Below, piece after piece: positions 53,536 through 63,936 of a stretch of DNA of 64,000 bases. Position numbers and translations under genes: made by a program. How positions within the stretch are numbered: position 1 is the stretch's first letter; each line of letters starts with the position of its first letter. Where the stretch lies: positions 1-64,000 of the forward strand of contig NZ_FOQM01000032.1 of the NCBI RefSeq assembly GCF_900113735.1, read 5' to 3'. The DNA comes from Bradyrhizobium sp. Gha. Lineage in GTDB: Bacteria; Pseudomonadota; Alphaproteobacteria; Rhizobiales; Xanthobacteraceae. Below the pieces are notes generated by a model. It did not search any database. It saw nothing but the letters and a program-made list of their open reading frames with translations, and was not told the DNA's origin.

Positions 53536-53922
53536 TACAGGCCCGCAGCTCCATCGCTGCATCAGAGGCCGGACAGATGGCAGCATCCGACTACGTGCAA
53601 GTCTCTTCAAAATACCGCTTGCTCTGGGGCGTCCACAGATGAGTACGCGCCCGAATAGGCGCCGTCTCGATAGATCGGCTCCTTCGTTTTGAGCGAGTAA
53701 GCAACGAGATCAAACTCGCCGTTGCTCAGGGCGCAGGCTTCTCGAGAACCAGCATTTGACTTCTTCCTTCCGACTTCACGCGGCACTCGCTCGCGAGCAG
53801 CTTTGGGTCTCCAAGGCCATCGAACGTCGAAGAACCCAACCAACTCAAGTATGGCTCCCAACTCGGCCAGATCGCGCTTGGCCGGCGGTGTTCGCCATCC
53901 GTCAAGCACGCCCGCCAAGCTC

Positions 53923-54060
53923 TCAGTGCGGCACAGCAAACGAGATCACCTGGTCGCTCACCTTCGGCAGAAGGATAGAATTTCCTCCGGCGGCGAAGGT
54001 GACGTACTCCCTGCCGTTGTAATTATAGATGGTGGGCATCGAGACGGCCGGGGCGTTCAC
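53923..54060 (-). pseudogene. PQQ-dependent dehydrogenase C-terminal fragment
   Basis: PTIYNYNGREYVTFAAGGNS, then VSDQVISFAVPH-stop, matches the last propeller strand of quinoprotein dehydrogenases. Nothing upstream belongs to the same protein. Confidence 0.5.
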
Positions 54061-54061
54061 C

Positions 54062-54510
54062 AAGCTGCTGGCCTTCCTTGTTCGAGATCGCCGAGGGCGG
54101 GACGAGCGGGTCGCCGGGAAAGCTTTGCGACTCGATACCGAGCTTTGCCAGCGCAGCTTCCAGTCGCTTCTCAACCGCCTGATGCTCGGCCTGCGCGATC
54201 TCATTCCAGTAAACACCACGTGCTCCGCTCTCGCGCGCCAGCTCAGGGATCACTGTGTCCGCCGATCCCTTGCGCAGGACGAGCGATCCCCCCGCGCCGC
54301 CGCGACATCAGCGCCCAGCGCGCGCAGCGATTGCACCAGCTACCAGCGCGCCGCACGCCCGGCGCTCGTCCAGCCGCATCGTCCAACACATACAGACAGA
54401 TCACCGGTGCGCCGGTCTTGGCGGCGGCGTGGAGGCCAGGATGGTCGGACACCCGGAGGTCATCGCGAAATCAGACAATGACAGGCGCAGGACTTTGCGG
54501 GGGCAGGGCG
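54062..54510 (-). pseudogene. DNA photolyase/cryptochrome N-terminal fragment
   Basis: PAPVIV-TGA-FRDDLRVSDHPGLH, then GAPVICLYVLDDAAGRAPG, then in another frame IPELARESGARGVYWNEIAQ and HQAVEKRLEAALAKLGI. This is the alpha/beta N-domain of photolyase. The conserved Trp of VWFRDDLR is TGA (54471-54473), at least one frameshift follows, and the FAD-binding domain is missing. Confidence 0.75.
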
Positions 54511-54621
54511 TGTCCTCGTTTACATCTTGGAAAGCATTCGGGTTCCGTGTTGTGAACCCTCGTTAATGCGGTCGTAAGCGGATTGCATGAATATGCAGAA
54601 TCCCGGGGGGTAGTTCCGTCC

Positions 54622-56352
54622 ATGTCCGATTCGTTAACGGCCAAGTTGGTGCCGCAATTCAAACTGGGTACCAAGGCCGTGTTGTGTGCGGTCCTGCTGA
54701 TCGCGATGAATACGGCACTGGTGGTCGGCGCGGGCTATTGGTCGCTCACCTCCGCCTTCAATGATCGCGCGCTGCGCGACATCGAGGTCAGCCTGCGCAC
54801 GCTGGCGCTGGCTTTCGCCGAAATCGTCCCCGACGCCAGGATCGCTATGCAGGATGGTGTGGTGGCGCGCGCCGAGATCGCCAAGATGCCCGACATCAAG
54901 GATCACTCCATCGTCGATCGCGCGGTGTCCTATGTCGGCGGCAATGCGACCCTATTCGTGTTTGACGATGCGAGCGGGCAGTTCGTTCGCCGCTCGACTA
55001 ATGTGAAGAAGGAAAATGGCGACCGCGCCGTCGGCACCCAGCTTGCCGCCGATCATCCAGCGCAGGGCTTCTTGCGCCGCGGCGAGGCTTATAAGGGACC
55101 GGCCACACTGTTCGGTAAGTCCTTCATGACCGCTTATTTCCCGATCGCGGATGCTGGCGGCAAGGTCGTCGGCATTCTCTATGTCGGCACTCCCATGGCC
55201 CAGTACGAGGCCATGCTGGCCCAGGCAATCGAGAGCATGGCGGTCGCGGCCGGCATCGCCGCGCTGCTGGTCCTGGTGCTCACTTTGCTGGTCGTCCGCC
55301 GCGTCACCCGGCCGCTGGCCTCGGTCACCCGCTCGCTGACGGCGCTTGCCAACGGCCAGAGCGACGTCGGGATCGATTGTGAGGATCGCGCCGACGAAAT
55401 CGGCGAGATCGCGCGCACCGTTGCGGTGTTCAAGAGCAATTCGCTGGACCGGGCGCGCATGCGCAGCGAGCAGGCGGAAGCTGCGGCTGCCGCCGTCGAA
55501 CAGCGCAGGGCCGACCTTCGCAACTTCGTTGCTGAATTCCGCAGCGGCATCGGCGGTATCCTCGACAAGGTGCTGCATTCCTCCGGCGAGTTCGAGCGCG
55601 TGGCGCGACAATTGACCGATACCGCGCGGTCCACCGCCGAGCTGTCGGCGAAATCGGCTGGCGCCTCCGAGCAGGCCTCCGACCACGTGCGTGCGGCAGC
55701 GTCAGCCTCGGACGAGCTCTCGCAGTCGATCTCCGAGATCACCAAGAGGATGCAAGAGTCCAATGCGATTTCCGCCGAGGCCGTGCAGCAGGCCGTGGCG
55801 ACCGACCAGCGCATCGCGCAGCTTTCGGAAGCCGGCTCCCGCATCGGCGACGTCGTCAAGCTGATCACCTCTATCGCCGAGCAGACCAACTTGCTGGCGC
55901 TGAATGCCACCATCGAGGCCGCGCGCGCGGGCGATGCGGGCCGTGGCTTTGCCGTGGTGGCCCAGGAGGTCAAGACGCTCGCCGGCCAGACCGCGAAAGC
56001 GACCGACGAGATCTCGACCCAGATTGCGAGCATGCAGCAGGCGACCGAGGAGTCGGTCACCGCGATCAAGGCGATCACCGAGACTATCGAGCGCATCAGC
56101 GGCATCGCGAGCTCGATCTCGGCCGCGGTCGAGCAGCAGCGCAGCGCCACCCACAACATCGCGGCCAGTGTTCGCGCGGCCGCTTCGGGCACCGCCGACG
56201 TCGCGGTCAATGTCCGCCACGCGGCCGAGGGCGCGAGTGAGACCGGCGAGACCTCGAGGCAGATCTTTGCCTCCGCCCAGGCGCTGTCAGGCGAGAGCCT
56301 GCATCTCAAGGCCGAGGTTGAGAGCTTCTTGGACCGCGTGCAGGCGGCTTGA
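54622..56352 (+). CDS. Methyl-accepting chemotaxis protein (576 aa)
   Basis: TM1 (about residues 18-42) and TM2 (about 205-228) flank a Cache-type sensor ending FPIADAGGKVVGILYVGTPM. HAMP follows (TRPLASVTRSLTALANGQSD), then the signalling domain with the hairpin IAEQTNLLALNATIEAARAG. No C-terminal CheR pentapeptide. Start 54622 is preferred over an ATG 13 codons upstream. Stand-alone, as is usual for rhizobial receptors. Confidence 0.95.
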   Translation: MSDSLTAKLVPQFKLGTKAVLCAVLLIAMNTALVVGAGYWSLTSAFNDRALRDIEVSLRTLALAFAEIVPDARIAMQDGVVARAEIAKMPDIKDHSIVDRAVSYVGGNATLFVFDDASGQFVRRSTNVKKENGDRAVGTQLAADHPAQGFLRRGEAYKGPATLFGKSFMTAYFPIADAGGKVVGILYVGTPMAQYEAMLAQAIESMAVAAGIAALLVLVLTLLVVRRVTRPLASVTRSLTALANGQSDVGIDCEDRADEIGEIARTVAVFKSNSLDRARMRSEQAEAAAAAVEQRRADLRNFVAEFRSGIGGILDKVLHSSGEFERVARQLTDTARSTAELSAKSAGASEQASDHVRAAASASDELSQSISEITKRMQESNAISAEAVQQAVATDQRIAQLSEAGSRIGDVVKLITSIAEQTNLLALNATIEAARAGDAGRGFAVVAQEVKTLAGQTAKATDEISTQIASMQQATEESVTAIKAITETIERISGIASSISAAVEQQRSATHNIAASVRAAASGTADVAVNVRHAAEGASETGETSRQIFASAQALSGESLHLKAEVESFLDRVQAA

Positions 56353-56904
56353 TCGTCAGAGAGCGGGCTGAAACCTTCGGCCCGGCGTGACATGGCTGAC
56401 GGCATAGTGTGAGTGCCCGCGCTGCGGGCAGGGAGGCTGCCAATGAACCGCATCGCCGCGCTGTATCTCGCGCAACCCTTGTCGTCCTGCCCTGGTTGGA
56501 TTTCCTGTTCCGCGGGCTGATCGCCAAGGCTTCTTCACGTCCGAGGCCGGGACATGCTCGCCGAGCTGAAGCCCTTGCGATCTGTTCTATTTGCACAGGC
56601 GCGGCGTTGGCGCGGATCGCCGCTTCTCCGATAGCTTTAGCGATTAGTCTAAACCGCTCGCGAGTGATGGTGGTTGTCCTGCTGGCGCTGCGCTTGGTCC
56701 TGTCTGGGCGGCAGGAAAGCGCCCAAGTACAGCTCGATCCGCAAAGTCCGCGCTCAATATGCGGCGTTCGCCGACATCATGGCGGCAGCTGCGGTGAGCG
56801 TGGCCAAGATTCCCGGAGATGTCTACTGCAAACAGAACAACCTCATCTACCGAGCTGCCGGCAAAGCCTTCGTGGTGGACGATTTTGGTGTCGGATCAGC
56901 TCCA
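56353..56904. other. Stretch without a clear gene
   Basis: A plus-strand reading AQYAAFADIMAAAAVSVAKI, then YCKQNNLIYRAAGKAFVVDD, at about 56745-56890 is protein-like, but it has no start and ends by frameshift. It may be the middle of a lost gene. Confidence 0.35.
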
Positions 56905-57245
56905 CCGCGCTGCTATTCGCCGCAGCTCCGACGACGCCGAATGATGTCGCCGAGATGGTTACCGATGCGGAATTCGATCAGCTCCTCCGACGGCACGTGG
57001 CCATTGCGCTCGACCATCGCCTGCTAGATTTCAACGGCCCAACGCGCGGCGTCAACGGCGCTGAGAAATTCGACCAGCATGCCTGGACGATCCGGCCGCG
57101 ATGCGCGGTATCGACCAGCGTTTTGCGAAGCCCTTTCAGCTCGGCCGGGGTGCGCTCTTCATCGCGGCCCATCAATCGACTGTAGCCGGCGACATCAGCC
57201 GCCAGCACTGCCGCCAATCTCCCTCCACCGCTCGCCGGACAAAAG
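56905..57245 (-). pseudogene. Class III adenylate/guanylate cyclase fragment
   Basis: GRLAAVLAADVAGYSRLMGR, then LRKTLVDTAHRGRIV, then after a deletion MLVEFLSAVDAARWAVEI-TAG-QAMVERNGHVPSEELIEFRI. This is the start of the cyclase domain with its first metal Asp (ADVAGYS). Frameshift, nonsense codon and truncation make it dead. Confidence 0.7.
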
Positions 57246-57446
57246 CAGGCCTCTTGTGGCAAAAATTTCGGTCAAACCAATAGAAGAACGGAACGACTAT
57301 CATTCACAGCCGCATTGTCGGATAATGTGACCGCATATTCAATGTCGGCCGATTGGGTGAAGCCTCCATCCTTGTATCTTTGCAAGCAGGGCTGACGGTA
57401 ATCTGCAATGCGGTTTTTTCGCACATTTTTGTGACGAGGAGATACC

Positions 57447-58496
57447 ATGGGTCATCAATATCAGAGCATTCTCGACACTATCGGCCACACACCCGTTGTG
57501 CGAATCAATCGTCTCGCGCCCGCGGAGGTCAACCTCTTTGTGAAGGTGGAGGCCTTCAATCCGCTTGGCTCAGTCAAGGACCGGCTCGCTCTCGGCGTCA
57601 TCGAGGCCGCGGAGGAATCCGGAGAACTCAAGCCCGGTCAGACCGTGATTGAGGCGACGAGCGGTAATACAGGCATCGGCCTTGCGATGGTATGCGCCGC
57701 CAAAGGATACCCCCTGGTAGTCACCATGGCCGAGACCTTCAGCATAGAGCGGCGGCGGCTGATGCGGTTCTTGGGCGCGAAGGTCGTCGTAACACCGGCA
57801 GCCGACCGGGCGGTTGGAATGATCAACAAGACCATTGAGCTTGCCAAGAGCCATGGCTGGTTCATGACGCGGCAGTTCGAAAACGAAGCCAATCCCGACT
57901 ACCACTCCAAAACAACGGCGGTCGAGATTTTGGACGATTTCGCCGGAGATCGGCTGGACTATTGGGTCACGGGCTACGGGACTGGCGGCACGCTGAAAGG
58001 CGTGTCGCGAGTGCTCAAGAAGGAACGTCCCGACACGAAGATCATCGTCTGCGAGCCCCAGGATGCGCAACTGCTGGGCAGCGGCGTCGAACAGAAGCGT
58101 AACGACGATGGCACGCCAGCGGCGCCGCATCCGACATTCAAGCCGCATCCGATGCAGGGCTGGACGCCCGATTTCATCCCGAAGCTCGCCGGTGACGCCG
58201 TCACGATGAAACTCTTCGACCGCATCCTGCCCATCCCTGGCCCCGAGGCCATCAGGTGCAGCAAGGAACTCGCGACCAAGGAAGGCATCTTTGTCGGCAT
58301 CACCTCGGGCGCAACCCTGGCCGGCGCGCTCAAGATCGCGGCAGAGGCCGAGAAAGGCGCAAACATCCTTTGCATGCTGCCTGACACCGGCGAGCGTTAT
58401 CTTAGCACGCCGTTGTTCGCAGACGTTCCGGTCGACATGAACGAGGAGGAGCTGGAGATCTCGCGCTCAACGCCAACGGCCCAGTTCAAGACTTAG
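57447..58496 (+). CDS. cysK: Cysteine synthase / O-acetylserine sulfhydrylase family (349 aa)
   Basis: Fold type II PLP enzyme. GSVKDR holds the Schiff-base Lys, EATSGNTGIGLAMVCAAKGY the substrate loop, and GTGGTLKGVSRVLKKERPDT the phosphate-binding loop. It makes cysteine from O-acetylserine and sulfide. It is about 25 residues longer than the enteric enzyme, from an insertion (EQKRNDDGTPAAPHPTFKPH) and an acidic tail. GAGGAGA precedes the start. Monocistronic. Confidence 0.92.
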   Translation: MGHQYQSILDTIGHTPVVRINRLAPAEVNLFVKVEAFNPLGSVKDRLALGVIEAAEESGELKPGQTVIEATSGNTGIGLAMVCAAKGYPLVVTMAETFSIERRRLMRFLGAKVVVTPAADRAVGMINKTIELAKSHGWFMTRQFENEANPDYHSKTTAVEILDDFAGDRLDYWVTGYGTGGTLKGVSRVLKKERPDTKIIVCEPQDAQLLGSGVEQKRNDDGTPAAPHPTFKPHPMQGWTPDFIPKLAGDAVTMKLFDRILPIPGPEAIRCSKELATKEGIFVGITSGATLAGALKIAAEAEKGANILCMLPDTGERYLSTPLFADVPVDMNEEELEISRSTPTAQFKT

Positions 58497-58659
58497 GAGT
58501 TTCGAAGGAGGTTGCTGAACGGGTTCGCAGGGCCGATTAGATGGGGGGCCTGAGTCGAAATGCGGCCATTGAGTGCTCGACGTTCATTTCGCCGAGGATG
58601 GCAATCGTGGTCAAAGGACGCCCAAGAACCTCGCCGTCCCGCGCGGCTGGGCGCTCAAC

Positions 58660-58790
58660 ATTCCGCGATCTCACCCGGATCGCGCCTCGAATCGCGCTTG
58701 CGAGCAGGCGGCTAGTTGGCCGAACGAGTTCAACGTTGCGGTCAACGTCTCGCCGATCCAATTTCGAGATATGCATCGAGGGGCAGGGGT
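58660..58790 (+). pseudogene. EAL-domain fragment
   Basis: RACEQAASWPNEFNVAVNVS followed by PIQFRD matches a segment of EAL domains; the GGDEF-EAL protein at 50132 has ACEEAASWPNQLQISVNLSP. No flanking domain parts. Confidence 0.5.
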
Positions 58791-58948
58791 CGAGTTGGAG
58801 GTTGCTGGGCCTCTAGAGGAAGGCCGAGCACGAATGACCTTACTCGAAAACTTCTATTCTTTCGATGCCAATCGTCATTCCGAATCCAAAAAGGAGAAGC
58901 GACTACGACTTTAAGGGGACATCACAGGAAATCCGTAGCAAAACGCCA

Positions 58949-59131
58949 CTAATTAGTCGGGGACGTTCTCCAGCCGTAGGACTGACCGGGAATTTGTCCA
59001 GTAATCTCCACGTCCTCTCCATCAGAAATGCGCCAAGCCGCCACGCCGAAGCAGATCGTCAGAACGACCGCCGTAGCCAGCAAAAAGGTTGAGAGAAACT
59101 GACTCAAGCCGGCGGCCCCTGAATGCAACAT
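58949..59131 (-). CDS. Small membrane protein (60 aa)
   Basis: MLHSGAAGLSQFLSTFLLAT, then AVVLTICFGVAAWRISDGED. One TM helix with an acidic, soluble tail. Ribosome site not evident; a longer frame exists upstream. Lies beside another small membrane gene on the same strand. Confidence 0.4.
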   Translation of the reverse strand: MLHSGAAGLSQFLSTFLLATAVVLTICFGVAAWRISDGEDVEITGQIPGQSYGWRTSPTN

Positions 59132-59204
59132 CTGGGAGAGCGACCACGCTACGCTGATTCGGAAAACGGAGACGTGCTGACCTATCCCCGATTTTCCACA
59201 CCAG

Positions 59205-59363
59205 TCAGATGGAGCCAAAAGCGCTCACGATTCCAATCGTCATTGGTATGAGCGCGACGATGGTCCACAAAGCCGGCGAGCTGGTGGAGAGCCCAGCGAT
59301 GAGTATCACGGCACCGAAGCCCACAAGGAGTGCCGAGATGGCATACCAAACGGCTTTTTCCAT
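59205..59363 (-). CDS. Two-TM small membrane protein (52 aa)
   Basis: MEKAVWYAISALLVGFGAVI, then LIAGLSTSSPALWTIVALIP, ending VSAFGSI. Two hydrophobic helices joined by a short Ser/Pro turn, so a hairpin membrane protein. Other frames across the same bases are open but not protein-like. Confidence 0.5.
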   Translation of the reverse strand: MEKAVWYAISALLVGFGAVILIAGLSTSSPALWTIVALIPMTIGIVSAFGSI

Positions 59364-60069
59364 CGTTCGATGCACGAGCAAACAGAGGATCGATTGCGCC
59401 TCTAGGACTCAAAGTCATCGGAAACGTTCCTAGCCGCTGCGGTGCTTAGTGTTCGCTGTTGGCAGCCCGCTTGCTGGGTTCTTCTGGCGAGCTCCTTCCG
59501 TGGCCTAACTTAGGTTCCTGAGCATACGAGCACCGCTCACTGGCTGCTACGAAGGACCAATCTGTTCGCCGGCAGCGGACTTTCACTCACGACGCCTCCC
59601 GATCGCCTGCTCGTGATAGGTAAGTAAGCCGCGCTAAGCCTTCCGCGCATTTGTTTATATGAGGCAGGAAATGAGAACCGTGTTGTTCCCTGGAATAGCC
59701 CTGAACTGAAGGAGCAGCGGCCCCGGCCTTGTTCAAAACGGCACGGGAAGTGATCGCCACCGCATCGTTCTTGGCTCGGTTGCTGAGCGATTGCTGCACT
59801 TATTCGTGCTCGCAGTTGCTCGCCTTCACGCGGAAATGCTCCGCTCGTCGTCGTCAGTACTTGTGAGAGTGCACACGCTCGGGGTTGGCGCCCTGAGGAA
59901 ACGCCCGGGCCGCTAGTGGAGCAACCCAGGCCCTTGCTCATTCGGAGGAGAGAACGCTTGGCTAATCAGTGCGGAGCACCTTCGTTCCTAAAGTGCGAGC
60001 AACCCCAGCCGCCTCCGGGGACTAATGTCTGGCGAGACGTCGTCCAGTTATCGCGAAGCTTACGAATGG
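59364..60069. other. Stretch without a recognisable gene
   Basis: About 700 bases. Minus-strand frames between 59537 and 59941 are open, but none has a domain or ribosome site. Confidence 0.3.
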
Positions 60070-60280
60070 TCATCCTGGCATGAGGGTATCGCCTGGCGCC
60101 AATAACCGGACAGACGTACCGCTCTCGTGCAGCTCGAGCCAACCTTGGTCGATCGCATAGCGGATGCCGGCACCAAATTCTGGACCCATGGCATTGCAGC
60201 CGTTCTTCGATGCGGAAAGGGGCGTTGGTCTTCTCAATGTGTATGCGGCCATCCCGAACCGCCTCACTGCGCTTGGCGGC
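60070..60280 (-). pseudogene. Remnant of the GIRYAIEQGWLE-family small protein
   Basis: AKRSEAVRDGRIHIEKTNAP, then after a frameshift GPEFGAGIRYAIDQGWLELH, aligns with the intact protein at 18487-18744. Its 5' end is fused in frame to the glucoamylase pseudogene. Confidence 0.65.
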
Positions 60281-61844
60281 CAGCCAAAAGCTGCATGCCA
60301 GGAACATGCCCTCACCGCGCGGCAGGCCGTCCTTCGTTACGCCGGTTATCGTAGCGACGGACAAAGCCGTCATCGATCAGCTCGCGCTCAATTGCATTTC
60401 ACCGTGGAAATCACTCTTGAATCCACGGGCGGCAGGAATCCGACTGCAGGAATCAGCAATAAGCTCGCGTCGAGTTGTGGCTCGCCGTAAACCTGGGTAA
60501 AGCTCTGCCGCTGTTCGTCGTAGCCGCAGCGACAAACGTCATCGTGAATTGCGGCGCGCTGTGCCTGCCACTCGTCCACCGGGCCTTTCATGCCGAATTC
60601 TGTCGCCGACTTGATGGCTCGATCAAAGGCCACCCACGCCATCATCTTGGAGTAGGTGAATTGCTTTGCTCCACCCCGGACCTCCCAAATGCCTTCGTCC
60701 GGTTCGGTCCAGATGCCTTTCAGGTGATCCAAGAGGGCGCATTGGACAGCCCACGCACGCTTGTTCTCAGGAAGCCCACCACGGCGCGCCTGATAGAGGG
60801 CATCCATCAACTCACCGTAGACGTCGAGCTGGAGCTGCGTATGTGCGGCGTTTCCGATCCGTACAGGCCTCGAGTTCTCGTAACCTGAGAGCCATGGCAC
60901 TTCCCACTCCGTCAGCCGGCGCTCGCCGGTGACGGCGTACATGATCTGCAGTTGCTGAGGACTTCCCGCGACTGCCCTCACCAGCCAGTCCCGCCATGCG
61001 CGTGCCTCGTCGTAATAGCCGCCTCCCATGAGTGCCAGAAGCGTCAGCGTGGCGTCGCGTACCCAGCAGAAGCGATAATCCCAGTTTCTGGGACCACCGA
61101 TCTGCTCGGGAAGGGATGTGGTGGCAGCTGCGACGATGCCACCGCTGGGGCCGAACGTCAGAGCTTTTAAGGTTATCAATGAGCGGAGAACCTGCTCCGA
61201 ATAAGGGCCTGCCGCTTCACACCGACTGGACCAATCGCGCCAGAAGCTTTCGGTCCTGTCTAATAGATGCGCTGAGTTCTCCCGTTCTGCGGGATCCTGG
61301 TACGAAGTCTGATGAGTGAGGACGAAGGCGACTCGCTCGGCTTCACCGATGGAAAAGGAGCCCACAGTCTTCATAGACTCGCCCCGCAGAGGCACATCAC
61401 TCCTGAGCAGCAGCATGGATGCCCCTGCGACCGGGGAGATCGCACCGTCTTGAAGGCGACTGACCCAGGGAACGCTGACACCGTAGTCGAAGCGCGCGAC
61501 CAGTTCGCTGCGCATTTCGACCTTGCCTTCGAGGCCTTCTACGATTCTGACGATCTTCGACAGATTTGCCTTGGCGGCATGAAGTCGATAAGGCGGACTC
61601 GACCTTGATCGCTCGTGAAGATCGTATCTAGGATCAAGGTGCCCCGATGGTACCGGCGCTCGCTTTCGTATTGACCGCCGGGGCCTATCTTCCAAAACCC
61701 GTTCTTCTCATCTCCGAGCAGCCGCCCGAAACAACTGTCGGAATCGAAGCGCGGAAGGCAGAGCCAATCAATCGAACCGTCGCGCCCGACCAATCCTCCA
61801 GTTTCACAATCACCGATGAGGGCGTAGTCTTCGATCCGCGCCAT
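60281..61844 (-). pseudogene. GH15 glucoamylase-like glycoside hydrolase, frameshifted and truncated
   Basis: MARIEDYALIGDCETGGLVG, then RDGSIDWLCLPRFDSDSCFG, opens the protein. After a frameshift near 61570, the main body follows in a second frame: GGPRNWDYRFCWVRDATLTL, EPDEGIWEVRGGAKQFTYSK (probable catalytic Glu region) and QVYGEPQLDASLLLIPAVGF. After another frameshift near 60390, TKDGLPRGEGMFLACSFWLA appears, then joins the small-protein remnant. About 70 C-terminal residues of the usual enzyme are missing. The family hydrolyses alpha-glucans or trehalose. Confidence 0.8.
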
Positions 61845-62177
61845 TCGAGCCACCGAACGGATCAATGTGCAAAAGCAATCGCGAGTTCCGCGGACCCTTT
61901 TAGAAGGCTGTAGACTTTCGCAGTACGGTGGGCCGCGGACTTGCGGGGCCTCGTTTATGCTGAAAGGGTGGATGCAGTACGCATTATCCGAGACCGCAAC
62001 ATCGTCACGGGGCAGAGACTGTCGCCCAAGCCGGGCAGAACCAGCAGATCGGGTTTTTCGGCCGTTGTGGATTGACTGGGAAGAGGACCGCCTGGTGGCG
62101 GCCGTCTTAACATATATGACTCCCAAGGCTTGAAAAAGCCGCTATGCTTGTTGGGTTTTCCCGTCTGGGGGCAATTC

Positions 62178-62367
62178 ATGTTCGATACCGCCACTACCGT
62201 GCTTTTGCGCGCGGTCCTCGATGAAGTTTGCGATAGCATTTCGCAGCGCGAGATCGGGCCACACACGCACGTCGAATATCTTGGAAGCCGCTACCAACGG
62301 CCAAATCTCGCCCGAAGCTCTCCGACAGGTCGGTCACCACGCACTCTCGCGCCCGCCGGTCATGTAG
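62178..62367 (+). pseudogene. Small hypothetical protein, one-base frameshift
   Basis: MFDTATTVLLRAVLDEVCDS after GGGGG. Near 62255 the frame shifts to TSNILEAATNGQISPEALRQ, then VGHHALSRPPVM-stop. A typical rhizobial protein of about 62 residues when intact. Confidence 0.55.
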
Positions 62368-62389
62368 CGCTAACCGGGCAGGGGCCGCG

Positions 62390-62791
62390 GTGAACTTCCA
62401 GATTACGGTGCTAAAGATTTTGGTGAGTTATCCGGCTGGCTTCGCCGTGATGGCCGACCTCAAGCGCGACATGGCGATTCTGGCGACGAGCGGCCGCGAT
62501 TGGGCGGAGCGCACGCGGCGGCTCTCTGCGCGCATGCCGGATCTCGACATCTTCTCGCAAGGCTTGGTCGAGCGCGAAAGCGGCGGCTGGAAGATCACCG
62601 CGAAGGGGCGGAAAGCGCTGGAATTCCTGGAGGCTCGCCCTGGGACCGACCAGATCGAGGAGCCTGCGCCCGAGGCTGCCGCAGCACAGGTGCCTGTGCT
62701 GCGACAGCCCGCGGAGCGGGCGAAACGGCGGCGCGAACGCCGCGAGCGGCGCCGGGAAGCTTGCGGACGGGCACGGGCCAGCGCATCTTGA
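62390..62791 (+). CDS. Conserved hypothetical protein, winged-helix-like, GTG start (133 aa)
   Basis: NFQITVLKILVSYPAGFAVM, then ADLKRDMAILATSGRDWAER and SQGLVERESGGWKITAKGRK, suggests a small winged-helix DNA-binding domain. A low-complexity, Arg-rich tail follows (AKRRRERRERRREACG). Common in Bradyrhizobium; target unknown. Confidence 0.65.
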   Translation: MNFQITVLKILVSYPAGFAVMADLKRDMAILATSGRDWAERTRRLSARMPDLDIFSQGLVERESGGWKITAKGRKALEFLEARPGTDQIEEPAPEAAAAQVPVLRQPAERAKRRRERRERRREACGRARASAS

Positions 62792-62823
62792 GTTCGGAGG
62801 TTTCGCAAGGTCGAGGTTGGCCG

Positions 62824-63504
62824 TCATGACGTCCGCGGCTCCTTGGCGGAGACAAGAGGGACGAAGCGGACCTCCTCTATTCTTTCGTCGACGAATTGAC
62901 CGTCCGCCTTTCTTGTCAGCTTCGTGAGCCACTGCACACCGTCAGGATCGCCGAGCGGGATAAGAAGTCGTCCCGACGGAGCCAGTTGAGTCTTGAGGAT
63001 CACGGGCACCTGTGCGCTGGCCGCCGATACCAGGATCACGTCGAACTCGCCGCCCTGCGGCCATCCTGCGGTCCCATCGCCATGACGCAGATCCACGTTG
63101 AGACAGCCGAGATGCCGAAGGCGCGATCGGGCGCGTCGCACCAATGTCTCGTGGCGCTCGATCGCGCAAACCTCTCGCCCGAGCTTGGCGGCGAGTGCCG
63201 CCAGATAACCCGAGCCCGCCCCGATCTCCAGAATCCGGTCCGACTTGGTGATCGCGGCGGCCTCGAGCATTCTCGCGACGATGTAGGGCTGAGAAATGGT
63301 CTGCCCTTTCGGGATCGGTACCGCACTGTCTTCGTACGCGGCTTCGGCGAACCGCCGATCAAGGAAGACTTCGCGGGGCACCTGCCGCATCGCCAGCAGG
63401 ACCTGCCTGCTGCAGATGCCGCGGCTGGCAATTTGCACGTCGACCATCGCGTCGCGGAGGAAGCGGGACCTCCTGGACCGTCTGCTCTCCTTGATCCCGC
63501 GCAT
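62824..63504 (-). CDS. pcm: Protein-L-isoaspartate O-methyltransferase (226 aa)
   Basis: The SAM motif ILEIGAGSGYLAALAAKLG and YEDSAVPIPKGQTISQPYIV are hallmark PCMT sequences; it methylates isoaspartyl residues for protein repair. Start 63504 has GGAGAGGTT just upstream; the longer frame to 63615 is not supported. The SAM motif and substrate loop look intact. Convergent with the small gene at 62390. Confidence 0.9.
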   Translation of the reverse strand: MRGIKESRRSRRSRFLRDAMVDVQIASRGICSRQVLLAMRQVPREVFLDRRFAEAAYEDSAVPIPKGQTISQPYIVARMLEAAAITKSDRILEIGAGSGYLAALAAKLGREVCAIERHETLVRRARSRLRHLGCLNVDLRHGDGTAGWPQGGEFDVILVSAASAQVPVILKTQLAPSGRLLIPLGDPDGVQWLTKLTRKADGQFVDERIEEVRFVPLVSAKEPRTS

Positions 63505-63705
63505 AACCTCTCCAGGCATGGACGATCCGTTCCAGCAGATGGGAAACTCGGAGGCGAGCGACTTGCTCCTTTGCGAGACGGTTCGCCGACGAGGCCGATT
63601 TCCCTGGATGACCAAATTGCGAACCTGCAGTCAGGAACGTGCTCGCAGCGGGAACGACCGCCTCCTGATCGAATTGATCTTGCGAAAACGAGGGAGGAGA
63701 AGCTC

Positions 63706-63936
63706 ATGAAATTGATGTTCACGGCGGCGTTCGTGGCCGCAATAGCGCTGGCTTCCGCCTCCGGCGCGGACGCAAAGGGCTGCATCAAAGGAGCCATCGT
63801 AGGCGGTGTCGCGGGCCACATGGCCGGTCACGGCAAGCTTGGCGCTGCGGCGGGATGCGCAATCGGGCATCATGAAGCCAATAAACAAAAGAGCCCGAAC
63901 GATTCGAATGCGCAGGCGCCCTCCGGGCAGAAGTAG
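63706..63936 (+). CDS. Exported glycine-zipper small protein (76 aa)
   Basis: A signal peptide (MKLMFTAAFVAAIALASASG to ADA) precedes a glycine-zipper (IVGGVAGHMAGHGKLGAAAG) and a polar tail. AGGGAGGAG precedes the start. Probably periplasmic or inserted in a membrane. Similar small proteins are common in Rhizobiales; role unknown. Confidence 0.75.
   Translation: MKLMFTAAFVAAIALASASGADAKGCIKGAIVGGVAGHMAGHGKLGAAAGCAIGHHEANKQKSPNDSNAQAPSGQK

Noticed and set aside
55179..56453. Long minus-strand frame opposite the chemoreceptor
   Set aside because: Ser/Ala-rich shadow of the coiled-coil signalling domain.
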